Shown: positions 33,268 through 42,207 of the stretch, piece by piece
Layout: every line of letters starts with the position of its first letter
How positions within the stretch are numbered: the first letter of the stretch is position 1
NCBI RefSeq assembly: GCF_000970685.1
Contig: NZ_LAJB01000007.1
Location: 372,001-436,000, forward strand
DNA from: Domibacillus indicus
GTDB taxonomy: Bacteria; Bacillota; Bacilli; Bacillales; Domibacillaceae
Length of the DNA stretch: 64,000 bases
Direction of reading: 5' to 3'
Notes under the pieces: model-generated
Seen by the model: only the letters and a program-made list of their open reading frames with translations
Databases searched by the model: none
What the model was told of the DNA's origin: nothing
Translations under genes and position numbers: made by a program

Positions 33268-35424
33268 TTACGATTTAATCCTGTATTTTTCTTTTGCTTC
33301 GAGCCGTTTTCTATGCAGGATCGGCTCGGTATAGCCGTTCGGCTGTTCACGCCCTTTAAAAACAAGATCACAGGCAGCGCTGAATGCAACGGAACTATCA
33401 TAGTCTGGTGCCATCGGCCGGTAGCCGGGATCACCGGCATTTTGCCGGTCAACCACCTTAGCCATGCGTTTCATCGTTTCCATCACCTGTTCTTTTGTGC
33501 AAACGCCATGGTGCAGCCAGTTGGCTGTATGCTGGCTTGAAATGCGCAGAGTGGCCCGGTCTTCCATCAGGCCAATATTATGAATATCCGGCACTTTCGA
33601 GCAGCCGACACCCTGCTCTACCCAGCGGACAACATACCCGAGAATGCCCTGCAAGTTGTTATCCAGCTCCTGCTGAATGTCTTCTGGACTCCAATTTGAT
33701 TCATCCGCAGCCGGTATTTGCAAAATGTCATCCCGAAAAGCTGACGCACTCTGTGTTAATTCTTTTTGAACGCCGGACACGTTTACTTTATGGTAATGAA
33801 GTGCGTGCAGCACAGCGGCAGTTGGCGACGGCACCCACGCTGTACTGGCGCCGGCTTTTAAATGGCCAATCTTCTGCTCCAGCATCTCCGCCATTAAGTC
33901 AGGCATGGCCCACATTCCTTTGCCAATTTGTGCCCGCAGCTGAAATCCTGCCGCAAGGCCGGTGGCAACATTGGATTTTTCATAAGCGGCAAGCCAGGAC
34001 GATGTTTTCATATCTCCTTTTTTTATCATTGGCCCCGCTTCCATTGAAGTGTGTATTTCATCTCCTGTCCGGTCTAAAAAGCCTGTGTTAATAAACGCAA
34101 TCCGATTTTTAACAGCAGCGATACAGTTTTTTAAATTAAGAGAAGTCCGGCGTTCCTCATCCATAACGCCAATTTTCAACGTATAACGCGGCATTTCAAG
34201 TAAATCTTCTACTCGGTCAAACAATTTATTGGCAAATGCCGCTTCCTCAGATCCATGCATTTTCGGCTTTACGATATAAATCGATTTCTTATGCGAATTG
34301 TACAGTTTAAAGCTGCCAAGTGCGGATGGCTTTGCAATAGCACTTGTTATAACAGCATCTAAAATCCCTTCAAAAATTTCCTCACCGCGCTCATCTAAAA
34401 TTGCGTTAGTTGTCATTAAATGGCCGACATTACGGACAAACATCAACGACCTTCCCGGCAGGGTCGCCTCCTCACCATCCGGAGTCACGTATGAACGGTC
34501 TGGATTTAAATTTCGGCTCACACGCTGGCCATTTTTATTGAATACAGCAGACAGTTCTCCTTTCATGAGGCCGAGCCAGTTTTGATAAACCAGCACTTTG
34601 TCTTCTGCATCGACGGCTGTAACCGAATCTTCGCAGTCCATAATAGTTGTGAGGGCTGCTTCCATTAAAATATCTTTCACACCTGCAGGGTCCGCGGCAC
34701 CAATTGGATGATCCGGGTCGAGCTGTATTTCAAAATGCAGACCGTTGTTTTGAAGCAAAATACCCGTTTCACTTATTCCTTTTAATTGATCAGGATCTTT
34801 CAAAGCGGTCTGTCCGCTCTTAAGCGACACGATCAGCTGTCCGTCCTCCACATGATAACCAGTGGCATCCCGGTGCGAACCTTCTGCAAGCGGCGCTGCT
34901 TGATCCAGAAAGCGGCGCGCATATATAATGACTTCTTTGCCGCGAACCGGATTGTAGACTGCTGTCTTCTCCGCTCCGTCTTTTTCTGGAATAGCATCTG
35001 TACCATATAACGCGTCATACAAGCTCCCCCATCTTGCATTCGCGGCATTGATTGCATAACGGGCATTGTTAACCGGCACAACGAGCTGCGGACCCGCCTG
35101 CAGGGCAATTTCCTCATCAATATTCTCTGTTGCAATTTTAAAATCAGGCACGGCCGGTTCGAGATAACCAATCTCTTTTAAAAAGGCTTTGTAGGCACGA
35201 AAGTCAAATTGATTTTTTTTGTGCCAATCATTAATTTTCTCTTGAAGCTCGTCCCGCTTCTTCAGCAGCCGGCGATTTTCTGGTGTTAAATCTGTTACAA
35301 GAAGGCTGAACCTGTCCCAAAACACGGCCGGTTCCATCCCCGCTTCAGGCAGAACACTTCTGTTTACAAACTCAAACAGCTTCTGATCTACCTGCAATAA
35401 ACCTGCTTTCACATAATTCCCCAT
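33268..35424 (-). CDS. glcB: Malate synthase G
   Basis: Condenses glyoxylate with acetyl-CoA to malate; allows growth on glycolate or glyoxylate-yielding compounds. The single-chain G form is 718 residues, as expected. [70 protein letters not shown] and [18 protein letters not shown] are conserved G-type blocks with the Mg2+-binding acidic residues and the catalytic Arg. Start ATG 35424 has AAAGGGG at 9 nt; the ATG at 35433 abuts it. No isocitrate lyase gene is in the window. Confidence 0.97.
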   Translation of the reverse strand: MGNYVKAGLLQVDQKLFEFVNRSVLPEAGMEPAVFWDRFSLLVTDLTPENRRLLKKRDELQEKINDWHKKNQFDFRAYKAFLKEIGYLEPAVPDFKIATENIDEEIALQAGPQLVVPVNNARYAINAANARWGSLYDALYGTDAIPEKDGAEKTAVYNPVRGKEVIIYARRFLDQAAPLAEGSHRDATGYHVEDGQLIVSLKSGQTALKDPDQLKGISETGILLQNNGLHFEIQLDPDHPIGAADPAGVKDILMEAALTTIMDCEDSVTAVDAEDKVLVYQNWLGLMKGELSAVFNKNGQRVSRNLNPDRSYVTPDGEEATLPGRSLMFVRNVGHLMTTNAILDERGEEIFEGILDAVITSAIAKPSALGSFKLYNSHKKSIYIVKPKMHGSEEAAFANKLFDRVEDLLEMPRYTLKIGVMDEERRTSLNLKNCIAAVKNRIAFINTGFLDRTGDEIHTSMEAGPMIKKGDMKTSSWLAAYEKSNVATGLAAGFQLRAQIGKGMWAMPDLMAEMLEQKIGHLKAGASTAWVPSPTAAVLHALHYHKVNVSGVQKELTQSASAFRDDILQIPAADESNWSPEDIQQELDNNLQGILGYVVRWVEQGVGCSKVPDIHNIGLMEDRATLRISSQHTANWLHHGVCTKEQVMETMKRMAKVVDRQNAGDPGYRPMAPDYDSSVAFSAACDLVFKGREQPNGYTEPILHRKRLEAKEKYRIKS

Positions 35425-35492
35425 TTGAAACATCCCCTTTGTTTCTTATTACGCAACAGCGTTTCAAAAAAACCTTAAAAAAAGAGTAGCAC

Positions 35493-35541
35493 GGCTTTCA
35501 GAAAATTTCAATCTTTTTCTGAAAGCCCTTTTTTATTTTTT
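35493..35541 (+). terminator. Terminator hairpin, plus-strand orientation
   Basis: GGCTTTCAGAAA pairs with TTTCTGAAAGCC, followed by TTTTTTATTTTTT on the plus strand. No plus-strand gene precedes it, so its role is unclear. It overlaps the stop of the 31-codon minus-strand frame. Confidence 0.65.
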
Positions 35542-35628
35542 CCACATTTTCATTAAAATTGGGTAGAGCTTAACCATTGCTAAAATAACAGCGGTCCAGA
35601 CAATAACCTGTAATATAATATCGCTCAC
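35533..35628 (-). CDS. Small single-span membrane peptide (31 aa)
   Basis: Short gene starting with GTG at 35628, preceded by GGAGA 8 nt upstream. The product, starting MSDIILQVIVWTAVILAMV, is one hydrophobic helix of about 19 residues followed by a positively charged end with three Lys residues. Such a design fits a small membrane regulator or a type I toxin-like peptide; no antisense RNA was identified. It lies between glcB and ydjO, divergent from ydjO. Real translation is likely but not proven. Confidence 0.6.
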   Translation of the reverse strand: MSDIILQVIVWTAVILAMVKLYPILMKMWKK

Positions 35629-35765
35629 TATAATCTTCTCCTTTTTATCAGTATAACAAAAAAGAAAGAACACTAAATCAGAAAACATTCAAAGTAAATG
35701 TATCAGAATGAGCCAAAGTGTGAGATAATAAACAAGATTGACCAAATAACCCCGGGGGTGACTTA

Positions 35766-35996
35766 ATGTCTTATTACAGCAAAAACCGTACGGAGCCGCT
35801 GCCTAACGTTGATATTGAAACGTGGGAATGCCCGTCGGATGATTGCAAAGGCTGGATGAGAAAGAATTTTTCAGAAGATGATTCACCATCGTGCCCATTT
35901 TGCGGAAGTAAAATGGAAAACGGAACCCGGCACACGAATTCGCTGCAGAACAATACGTTTCGTAAACCGGCAGAAGCCGAACAAAAAAAAGCGTGA
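35766..35996 (+). CDS. ydjO: Cold-inducible YdjO-family zinc-ribbon protein
   Basis: 76 residues that closely follow B. subtilis YdjO (MSYYSKNRTEPLP..., GWMRKNFS). Two Cys pairs, in WECPSDDCKGW and PSCPFCGSKM, make a zinc ribbon. The family is known as cold-inducible; its function is unknown. Start ATG 35766 has GGGGGTGA. The stop codon lies in the terminator hairpin. Confidence 0.92.
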   Translation: MSYYSKNRTEPLPNVDIETWECPSDDCKGWMRKNFSEDDSPSCPFCGSKMENGTRHTNSLQNNTFRKPAEAEQKKA

Positions 35997-36024
35997 TTCC
36001 ATTTTAGGAATCCGCTTTTTCTTT
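35986..36024. terminator. Terminator overlapping the ydjO stop
   Basis: AAAAAGCGTGATTCC pairs with GGAATCCGCTTTTT (one mismatch) around ATTTTA, flanked by A and T runs. Confidence 0.85.
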
Positions 36025-36060
36025 CTTGATTTATCCAAAAGCAGTGCTTTTTATTTACAA

Positions 36061-36351
36061 TCAGCTGTTTGATTTTTTTGATGCCTTGATTTGATATCGT
36101 TTGCCGTTTTCCACTTTTGGAAAAACTTCAATCTCTTCCTCTGTTACAGAAGGCTCCCCTTCTGCATCGGCAATTACTTCTTCAAGCAGATCTTCATCCG
36201 GCTCAACCATCCGGGCATCATAAGCATTCATTATCTCCTGGAGATCTTCAAGCGTCTCCGCCTGCTGGTCGCGCTGTACTTCTTTTAACAGCCGAGCTGA
36301 TTCTTCTTCAGTTAATTCGACATATCCAACCCGTATTCGTTCCGTCGCCAT
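36061..36351 (-). CDS. Small acidic protein of unknown function (96 aa)
   Basis: Not recognised. 96 residues, rich in Glu and Asp, predicted mostly helical (ELTEEESARLLKEVQRD, ETLEDLQEIMNAYDARM) and ending with a short basic segment. No signal peptide or metal-binding motif. The ribosome binding site AGGAGG at 8 nt before ATG 36351 is excellent, so it is a real gene. It is convergent with ydjO and follows the DUF456 gene on the same strand. Confidence 0.8.
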   Translation of the reverse strand: MATERIRVGYVELTEEESARLLKEVQRDQQAETLEDLQEIMNAYDARMVEPDEDLLEEVIADAEGEPSVTEEEIEVFPKVENGKRYQIKASKKSNS

Positions 36352-36424
36352 GTTAAAAGCCTCCTGTATGTTTCTTGGTAGATGAACTATACCCTTATGC
36401 GTTCAACCCTTAAACATACCGCTT

Positions 36425-36907
36425 TCACAGAACAGCTTCCGCCGCAAACCAGCCAATCATAATCAGCTGAATGATAATTTTCGCAAATGTTCCGCTTAAA
36501 AAGGCGATCAGCGTTGCGTACGCCACAAGAAATGCCTGCTTTATATTTTTCAAAATAACAAGTTCGACAGCAAGAACAGCAATAAATGGCACGATAATAA
36601 TGCCAAATGGCGGAATAATAAACGAACCTGCAATAAGAGCTATCATCGCTGTCCATTCTCCCCATTTAGAACCGCCGTATTTTTTAACAAAGTAGCTGTT
36701 GACAAGAAAATCAGCTAAAAACATAAGGAGCGTGAATAAAAGCATCCCGATCCAGAAAATAACGGATAATTCTTCACGGCTAATGCCAGCATAATAAAGG
36801 CCAAAGCCTGCCCACAGCACAAGCACAGACGGCACAATCGGAAAAATAAAACCGGCAAAGCTGGCAATGAACAATAAAATAATAACAGTCCAAATCAAAA
36901 TAGACAT
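36425..36907 (-). CDS. DUF456 membrane protein
   Basis: 160 residues with about five transmembrane helices. FAGFIFPIVPSVLVLWAGFGLYY (in pieces) and VKKYGGSKWGEWTAMIAL with GSFIIPPFGIIIVPFIAVLAVEL are typical for the DUF456 family, whose function is unknown. Start ATG 36907 has AAAGGGG; the frame to 36946 has no better start. The next gene, GIY-YIG, is divergent. Confidence 0.88.
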   Translation of the reverse strand: MSILIWTVIILLFIASFAGFIFPIVPSVLVLWAGFGLYYAGISREELSVIFWIGMLLFTLLMFLADFLVNSYFVKKYGGSKWGEWTAMIALIAGSFIIPPFGIIIVPFIAVLAVELVILKNIKQAFLVAYATLIAFLSGTFAKIIIQLIMIGWFAAEAVL

Positions 36908-36974
36908 ACAAAGCCCCTTTCCTCTGTTATGATAGCATTGTACCATTATGTAAAAGAATAGGACGTGATTTACA

Positions 36975-37352
36975 TTGATTAAAATCGAGCTGCCACAGGC
37001 TGACTATATTTTAACCAGAAAACGAAATCCAGAAGATACAAGCGAAGCAGCAATCGCCCGGGAGTATGGATTTACGGATTATCATAAAATTCCCCGCGAT
37101 AAAGCAGGAGTTTTTATGTTTTATGACGCTCAGGACCGCCTTATGTTCGCCGGAAAAGCCCGGAAACTTCGCATGCGGATCCGCAAACACTTTGAAGACA
37201 GCGTATCAGATATTAAAAACCATCGTGATGATGTGCATAGAATTGTCGTGTTTGTGGTAGACAGTCCGATGGAACGGGATATTTACGAAACATACATTAT
37301 TAATACGTTCGAAGCAAAATACAATACTGATAAAGCGTTTTTCCGTTCTTAA
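36975..37352 (+). CDS. yurQ: GIY-YIG nuclease-domain protein (YurQ-like)
   Basis: 125 residues with a UvrC-type GIY-YIG domain: AGVFMFYDAQDRLMFAGKARKLRMRIRKHF (in pieces) at about 45-75. The GIY-like element is GVF, the YIG-like element FAG, the Arg is in the following helix, and the Glu in RDIYETYIIN. Usually annotated as a nucleotide excision repair endonuclease-like protein; it lacks the other UvrC domains. Start TTG 36975 with AGGACGTGA upstream. Confidence 0.85.
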   Translation: MIKIELPQADYILTRKRNPEDTSEAAIAREYGFTDYHKIPRDKAGVFMFYDAQDRLMFAGKARKLRMRIRKHFEDSVSDIKNHRDDVHRIVVFVVDSPMERDIYETYIINTFEAKYNTDKAFFRS

Positions 37353-37359
37353 TCATTCT

Positions 37360-37387
37360 GCCGGCTGCAAAAGCCGGCTCTTTTATT
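37360..37387 (+). terminator. Terminator of the GIY-YIG gene
   Basis: GCCGGCT pairs with AGCCGGC around GCAAA, followed by CTTTTATTT. Confidence 0.88.
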
Positions 37388-37459
37388 TAGAAAACACAAT
37401 TTATACAAAGTGCTGACTAAACTGTTTTATGACAAAAAAGCTGTTTTTCTCCATTAAAT

Positions 37460-37530
37460 CTCGACATTTCTGTAATGTTTTTAGACGTTTTGTCGAATAT
37501 GTTTTAACCCCGTCTTTTTTTGCGTATACT
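37460..37530 (+). promoter_or_regulatory. Promoter with two Spo0A-box candidates
   Basis: A perfect 0A box TGTCGAA at 37491-37497 and a 6-of-7 reverse box (CTCGACA) at 37460-37466 lie upstream of a -10 TATACT (37525-37530) with a weak -35. The box nearest the promoter ends just before the -35 position, where Spo0A~P usually activates. It precedes the Spo0E-like gene. Confidence 0.6.
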
Positions 37531-37582
37531 AAATGCTGTTCCTTTTAATTATAGGAAAAGAGCTTTATATGGAGGAATAGCT

Positions 37583-37756
37583 ATGAATAAAGCGATGACT
37601 GCTGATGAATTAATCAAAAAAATTAAAAAAATGCGCCATGTGATGATTTCAACAGGAACAGCAAAAGGCTTAAATCATGAGGAAACCATTCAATACAGCC
37701 AGCAGCTGGACCAGCTTATGAACCAGATCTATTTCAAACACCCGGATATTCGTTAA
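37583..37756 (+). CDS. Spo0E-family aspartyl-phosphate phosphatase
   Basis: 57-residue helical protein with the Spo0E signature YSQQLDQLMNQI, where SQxLD contacts the phosphorylated regulator. Spo0E-type proteins dephosphorylate Spo0A~P and delay sporulation. Start ATG 37583 has GGAGG. Possible Spo0A boxes upstream would give feedback control. Confidence 0.88.
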   Translation: MNKAMTADELIKKIKKMRHVMISTGTAKGLNHEETIQYSQQLDQLMNQIYFKHPDIR

Positions 37757-37852
37757 AACAAGGCTTGCGTCTGCTGCTTTCTGCCCGGCGCCCCTTCCCC
37801 AAAAACAGCGTTTTCAACCAGCCTGCTTTTTCTTCCCCTTGAATATTAAAAC

Positions 37853-37886
37853 AAAAAAATCAGTTCCTGAGGAACTGATTTTTTGG
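37853..37886. terminator. Bidirectional terminator
   Basis: AAAATCAGTTCCT pairs with AGGAACTGATTTT around GA, with A and T runs. It ends both the Spo0E-like transcript and the 35-codon frame on the minus strand, whose stop lies in the stem. Confidence 0.92.
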
Positions 37887-37967
37887 CGCCGCCTTTGCCG
37901 TATTGTTAAAAAATAAGAAAGTTTTAAACCACCACTCCTCAAAGTGGGTGTTTGCAAAAACATTCAT
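37860..37967 (-). CDS. Small protein of unknown function (35 aa)
   Basis: ATG 37967 is preceded by CGGAGGACAAAC, an excellent ribosome binding site. The product starts MNVFANTHFEEWWFKTFLFF and ends in a basic tail; it is very aromatic, with two Trp and six Phe, and might bind the membrane surface. The stop codon lies in a terminator stem, so gene and terminator form one compact unit. No homologue comes to mind; a secreted or leader peptide is possible. Confidence 0.58.
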   Translation of the reverse strand: MNVFANTHFEEWWFKTFLFFNNTAKAAPKNQFLRN

Positions 37968-38245
37968 GTTTGTCCTCCGTGCCGAACCGGCAGAGGCCTG
38001 TCAATCCTGTTTTAATGTTAAACTCCCTATTACAGCTTAAAGGTTAAAACTTAATTAAAAAAACACGCACAACGCAGCTGCCTTCGTATCTTACTTCTTT
38101 TCATCCGAAATTGCAAGCCGTTTTATTTTGCCTCACGAAATATTCCTGCTACACTAAACAAACAAAAGACCTGCACAACGCAGTGCTATTATCCTTTGTC
38201 CTGTTTCCTTTTTTATTTTAATTTAAAGAAAGAAGTGTCGATTAT
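37968..38245. other. Intergenic region with a repeated 11-mer
   Basis: Upstream of the 35-codon frame (minus) and the LLM oxidoreductase (plus). The 11-mer GCACAACGCAG occurs at 38067-38077 and 38173-38183, 106 bp apart in the same orientation. No gene or clear promoter was found; the repeat may be a protein-binding site. Confidence 0.5.
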
Positions 38246-39223
38246 ATGTCTATTCCCTATTCAGTCCTTGATCTTGCGCCCATTACTGCAGGAAGCACTG
38301 CTGCCGAATCCTTTCAGCGTTCTGCCGACCTTGCCCGGCATGCGGAGCAGTGGGGCTATAACCGTTACTGGCTGGCTGAGCATCATAATATGCCTGGCAT
38401 TGCCAGCTCCGCTACCTCCATTGTAATTGGCCATATCGCCGCAGCCACGAACTCGATTCGTATCGGCTCCGGCGGCATTATGCTGCCGAACCATGCACCG
38501 CTTGTGATCGCTGAACAGTTCGGTACCCTGGAATCACTGTTCCCGGGACGTATTGACCTTGGTCTCGGCCGTGCTCCCGGAACCGATCAGGTTACCATGC
38601 GGGCGCTGCGCCGCCAGAATATGAGTGACGGGCACGATTTTCCGGAACAGCTTGATGAACTGCGCGGCTACTTTAATGGTACAAACCGTGTTCATGCCGT
38701 ACCGGGTGAAGGCCTTTCGATTCCCATCTGGCTTCTCGGCTCAAGCGGCTTTAGCGCCCGGCTCGCCGGAGACGCAGGCCTTCCTTTTTCATTCGCGAGC
38801 CATTTTTCGCCTGATAACACTATTCCGGCACTTGCCCTGTACCGCCGCCACTTTACGCCATCTGAGACTCTGGAAAAGCCATATGCAATGCTTGGCGTCA
38901 ATGTAATTGCTGCCGATACAGATGCGGAAGCAGAGCGTCTCGCCACTTCTATGCAGCAGCAGTTTTTAAATTTAATCCGCAATAACACCGTGCCTCTTCA
39001 GCCGCCGGTTGACAGCATGGACAGCATATGGAGTGAATTTGAAAAAGCGGCCCTTCAGCAGCAGCTTGGTTCTTCAATCATCGGGGGTCCCGAAACTGTT
39101 AAGAAAAAACTGGATGCATTTATGGAAGAAACAAAGGCGGACGAGTTAATAATCAATGCACAGATTTATGATCATGAAGCAAGACTGCGGTCATATGAAC
39201 TTACAGCTGAAATTTTAAACTAA
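38246..39223 (+). CDS. LLM-class flavin-dependent oxidoreductase
   Basis: 325-residue luciferase-like monooxygenase of the MsnO8/YwcH type, using reduced FMN and O2 on an unknown substrate. [48 protein letters not shown] and [13 protein letters not shown] are subfamily hallmarks. No flavin reductase gene is adjacent. Start ATG 38246 is preceded only by AAAGAAAGAAG, a weak site. Confidence 0.92.
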   Translation: MSIPYSVLDLAPITAGSTAAESFQRSADLARHAEQWGYNRYWLAEHHNMPGIASSATSIVIGHIAAATNSIRIGSGGIMLPNHAPLVIAEQFGTLESLFPGRIDLGLGRAPGTDQVTMRALRRQNMSDGHDFPEQLDELRGYFNGTNRVHAVPGEGLSIPIWLLGSSGFSARLAGDAGLPFSFASHFSPDNTIPALALYRRHFTPSETLEKPYAMLGVNVIAADTDAEAERLATSMQQQFLNLIRNNTVPLQPPVDSMDSIWSEFEKAALQQQLGSSIIGGPETVKKKLDAFMEETKADELIINAQIYDHEARLRSYELTAEILN

Positions 39224-39235
39224 TAAAGTGTGCGC

Positions 39236-39278
39236 AAAAACCTCCCTTCCACGCCGGTGAAAGGGAGGTTTTCGCTTT
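39236..39278 (+). terminator. Terminator of the LLM oxidoreductase gene
   Basis: AACCTCCCTT pairs with AAGGGAGGTT around a loop containing GCCGG, followed by TTTTCGCTTT. Confidence 0.88.
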
Positions 39279-39387
39279 AATAAGGAACAGTATGTAAAAT
39301 CATTTATTCCATTATGTAGTGAACAACACTCTCTACAAGCTGAAACACCTGATTAACAGGCGTTTTCTATAAAAATATTCTTTTTCT

Positions 39388-39702
39388 CTATTCTGATAAG
39401 TAGGAACAGCAGTAGTCTACAACTGTATGTACTTTTAACTGGAAAGACTCATTAGCCGGTACGTAAAAAATACCGCTTCCATTAATTGTTTCCCATTCTC
39501 CTCCTGCCAGTTTGTATTCAAGCTTCCCGAAGGATATTTCCATTTCCTCTTTTAAGTCCGTTGCAAATTCGTATTCTCCCGGCATCATGATACCAAGCGT
39601 TTTTTTCGTTCCATCTTGCAGAAAAACCGTTCTGCTTGTCACCTTTCCATCAAAATAAATATTCGCTTTTTTTACAATACTGGCATTTTTTATTTCAATC
39701 AT
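39388..39702 (-). CDS. ppnP: Pyrimidine/purine nucleoside phosphorylase
   Basis: 104-residue cupin of the PpnP (YaiE, DUF1255) family, which phosphorolyses several nucleosides to base and ribose 1-phosphate. Matches include DGKVTSRTVFLQDGTKKTLGIMMPGEYEF (in pieces), AGGEWETINGSGIFYVPANE and DYCCSYL at the C-terminus. Start ATG 39702 has AAAGGGTGAG; three extra codons to GTG 39711 are not needed. Confidence 0.92.
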   Translation of the reverse strand: MIEIKNASIVKKANIYFDGKVTSRTVFLQDGTKKTLGIMMPGEYEFATDLKEEMEISFGKLEYKLAGGEWETINGSGIFYVPANESFQLKVHTVVDYCCSYLSE

Positions 39703-39767
39703 AGCTCTCACCCTTTCAATTTCTTTTACTAATTTATCATAAAATTTTGACGATTAACATAAAATTT

Positions 39768-39893
39768 TTCCGTATCCGGGTGGGCAGCGGCCGTGATTAC
39801 ACAGATGCCAGCCCGCTTCAAGGAATTTACAGAGGAGGCAGCCAGACGCTTCTTGATGTAAAAGTAAGCGTAAAAACAATAAACACTCCTTAA
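39768..39893 (+). pseudogene. Remnant of a transglutaminase-like protein gene (3' end only)
   Basis: A plus-strand frame of 41 codons, not long enough to stand as a gene. It encodes RIRVGSGRDYTDASPLQGIY, a glycine-rich turn, then LLDVKVSVKTI and a stop. This is the conserved C-terminus of bacterial transglutaminase-like proteins (GRDY-D--P--G-YRG then a V-V strand). No matching upstream part exists; the sequence before it is AT-rich and the ppnP gene begins within 70 bp. The rest of the gene was lost by deletion. Confidence 0.65.
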
Positions 39894-39898
39894 TTTAT

Positions 39899-39944
39899 AA
39901 AAAAAGGGGTTATTCCAAGCAGGCAGCTGGAATAACCCTGTTTT
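39899..39944 (-). terminator. Terminator of the 99-residue gene
   Basis: Minus strand GGGTTATTCCA pairs with TGGAATAACCC (loop with GCTGCCTGC), followed by CTTTTTTT. Confidence 0.88.
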
Positions 39945-39969
39945 ATTTATAATAGCAAGTAATGTGTTT

Positions 39970-40269
39970 TTATTCACTGTGAATATCGAAAGTAATATCC
40001 TGATTCCGGTGGTCAATATAAGCAACGCTGAAGCAGCGGTTTCCTGCTTTGCAGCCATCCGGCGTTTCGAATTTGTAGAATGTTTTTTTGCGGTCTTTCC
40101 GGTCCGATATATAACGGTCGGATACCATTTCATAAAACTTGGACGTCTCGCCGCACTTGATATGAAAGTGAGTGCCTTCGCCGAGCTTTAACTCTTCTTC
40201 AAACGATTCGCCCTTCTTCCACTCTCCATGTCCCGTTTTATACAGGCATGTTACTTTATTTGTTTTCAT
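39970..40269 (-). CDS. Protein of unknown function (99 aa)
   Basis: Not recognised. 99 residues, charged and probably a small beta-rich cytosolic protein (HFHIKCGETSKFYEMVSDRY, KTFYKFETPDGCKAGNRCFSVAYID, in pieces). Three Cys residues (9, 39 and two more near the middle) could be redox- or metal-related, but no motif is clear. ATG 40269 has AAAGGAG at 9 nt and the gene has its own terminator, so it is real. It follows the asparagine synthase gene on the same strand. Confidence 0.8.
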   Translation of the reverse strand: MKTNKVTCLYKTGHGEWKKGESFEEELKLGEGTHFHIKCGETSKFYEMVSDRYISDRKDRKKTFYKFETPDGCKAGNRCFSVAYIDHRNQDITFDIHSE

Positions 40270-40329
40270 CGTTCAGCACTCCTTTCTTATTTGCTTTCTA
40301 TATTCCCTCAATTTTGGATAAAAAACATC

Positions 40330-42147
40330 TTACTTGTTATAAAATCTCACAGAGTATTCATCAAACCAAAAATGCATCTGAATAAAGTAAGCTACAAGCT
40401 GGGGGCCGGTCATCAGCTGGCCAAACCAGGGATACTGAAAAGAAGCTCCGCCGGTCCGTGCCAGTTCTTCCAGCTTTTCTTTGGAAAAGAATTGCAGCAG
40501 CGGCGAATCTTTTTTTAAGATGTCCTGCAGCATAGCGCAGACAGCAGACGTATAAGCAGGATGATGAGTTTTCGGGTACGGGCTTTTTTTTCGGTAAAGC
40601 ACATCCGGCGGCAGAATGCCGTCAAGCGCTTTTCGTAAAATCCCCTTTTCCCGTCCGTCTGCTGTTTTCATATCCCACGGAATGTTCCAGACGTACTCCA
40701 CAAGCCGATGATCTGCAAACGGCACACGTACTTCAAGGCCTGCCCCCATGCTCATTCGGTCTTTTCGTTCTAAAAGAGCGGCCATAAATGATACCATATT
40801 TAAATAAAATAACTCTCTGCGACGGCATTCCGCAGGGGGTTCGCCATCAAGGAGCGGTACTTCATCACGTAATTTCCGGCTTTGCTCCCGCCCATATTCT
40901 TCCAGAGGGAGAACCTGCTGCCACCTATCATTCAGCAGCTGCGATTTTTCTTTCATCGAAGTAATCCAGGGGAATCCTTCCTCCTGCTGATTTCGGTGAA
41001 ACCAGGGGTAGCCGCCAAATAATTCATCAGCGCATTCTCCCGATAACCCGACTGTGAAATCCCGTTTTATTTCATGGCAGAACCAGAGCAAAGAGGAATC
41101 GACATCTGCCATTCCCGGCAGGTCCCTTGCAATCATGGCTTCCTTTAAAGCATCGGCAAGTGTGCTGTGATCAATAATTTTTGTATGATGTACGGAACCG
41201 ATGTGCTTCTGTACTTTTTCAATCCACGGCTTATCCTCACCCGGCTGAAAAAGACTGCTTTTAAAGAAGCGGCTGTTGTCTTCGTATTCAATTGAATAAG
41301 TGTGAAGCGGCTGATCAAAAAACTCGGCCGCAAAGGCGCTGATGGCACTCGAATCTACACCGCCGGACAAAAAGGTACAAACCGGCACGTCTGCGGTTAA
41401 TTGGCGGGTGACTGCGTCCTGCAGAAGCTCACGGACACGCAGGGCAGTATCTGAAATTGAATCTGTATGCGGGGTGCTTTGTACGTTCCAGTACCGCCAA
41501 ATACGGAGACCGTCCCGTTTTACCGTTAGTGCATGCGCCGGGCGTAATTCTTTTATATTTTTGAACACTCCCTGCCCCGGAGTTCTTCCCGGCCCGAGCG
41601 CAATCAGTTCCATTAAGCCGGCCTGATCCAGCTCCGGCTTTACATCCGGATGGGCAAGCAGTGCTTTTATTTCAGAGCCAAAAATAAAAGCTCCATTTTT
41701 TTCTGTATAAAACAGCGGCTTAACACCGAGCCGGTCACGAGCCATAAATAACTCCTGGCGGCTGTCATCCCATACACCAAAAGCAAAAATACCATTTAGC
41801 CGTTCCAGGCATTGTTCCCGCCACTCGATAAATGCATAAAGAAGCACTTCTGTATCAGAATGCCCTTGAAATGAGTGGCCGCATTTAAGGAGTTCCCGCC
41901 GAATATCTTCCGTATTATACAGCTCGCCATTGTAAACGATGGTATACAGCCCCCGTGTCATTGGCTGAACACCTCCGGCCGGATCTACCACAACAAGGCG
42001 TGTGTGGCCAAAAGCCGCATGACGGGAATTCCAAACATTAAAATCATCAGGGCCTCTTTTTACAAGTGTCTGCGCCATCTGGCGGACGGTTTCTTTTTCA
42101 TTGACAAGCTCCCGCTGAAATTGTACAAAGCCTGTTATGCCGCACAT
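40330..42147 (-). CDS. asnO: Asparagine synthase (glutamine-hydrolysing)
   Basis: Makes Asn from Asp, ATP and Gln. 605 residues with an N-terminal class II glutaminase (Cys2 after Met removal in MCGITGFV; RGPDDFNVW; VYNGELYN) and a C-terminal synthetase domain with the ATP-pyrophosphatase loop FLSGGVDSSAISA and LSGECADELFGGYPWF. Of the Bacillus paralogues it most resembles AsnO (YisO, expressed in sporulation), judged from memory, so the symbol is tentative. Start ATG 42147 with AAAGGGTG; the Met codons before it would block the N-terminal Cys. Confidence 0.93.
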   Translation of the reverse strand: MCGITGFVQFQRELVNEKETVRQMAQTLVKRGPDDFNVWNSRHAAFGHTRLVVVDPAGGVQPMTRGLYTIVYNGELYNTEDIRRELLKCGHSFQGHSDTEVLLYAFIEWREQCLERLNGIFAFGVWDDSRQELFMARDRLGVKPLFYTEKNGAFIFGSEIKALLAHPDVKPELDQAGLMELIALGPGRTPGQGVFKNIKELRPAHALTVKRDGLRIWRYWNVQSTPHTDSISDTALRVRELLQDAVTRQLTADVPVCTFLSGGVDSSAISAFAAEFFDQPLHTYSIEYEDNSRFFKSSLFQPGEDKPWIEKVQKHIGSVHHTKIIDHSTLADALKEAMIARDLPGMADVDSSLLWFCHEIKRDFTVGLSGECADELFGGYPWFHRNQQEEGFPWITSMKEKSQLLNDRWQQVLPLEEYGREQSRKLRDEVPLLDGEPPAECRRRELFYLNMVSFMAALLERKDRMSMGAGLEVRVPFADHRLVEYVWNIPWDMKTADGREKGILRKALDGILPPDVLYRKKSPYPKTHHPAYTSAVCAMLQDILKKDSPLLQFFSKEKLEELARTGGASFQYPWFGQLMTGPQLVAYFIQMHFWFDEYSVRFYNK

Positions 42148-42207
42148 ACGCATCACCCTTTCCTATAATACGATATGCTTGCCCCACATCAAAAATGTCC
42201 CTAAATA

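Noticed and set aside
32451..33452. Long 333-codon version of the IclR gene
   Set aside because: The extra 79 codons lie inside the malate synthase gene and do not resemble IclR; TTG 33215 has a proper site.
39729..40133. 134-codon frame on the minus strand
   Set aside because: Shadow of the 99-residue gene and its terminator; it reads through the hairpin and has no start signal.
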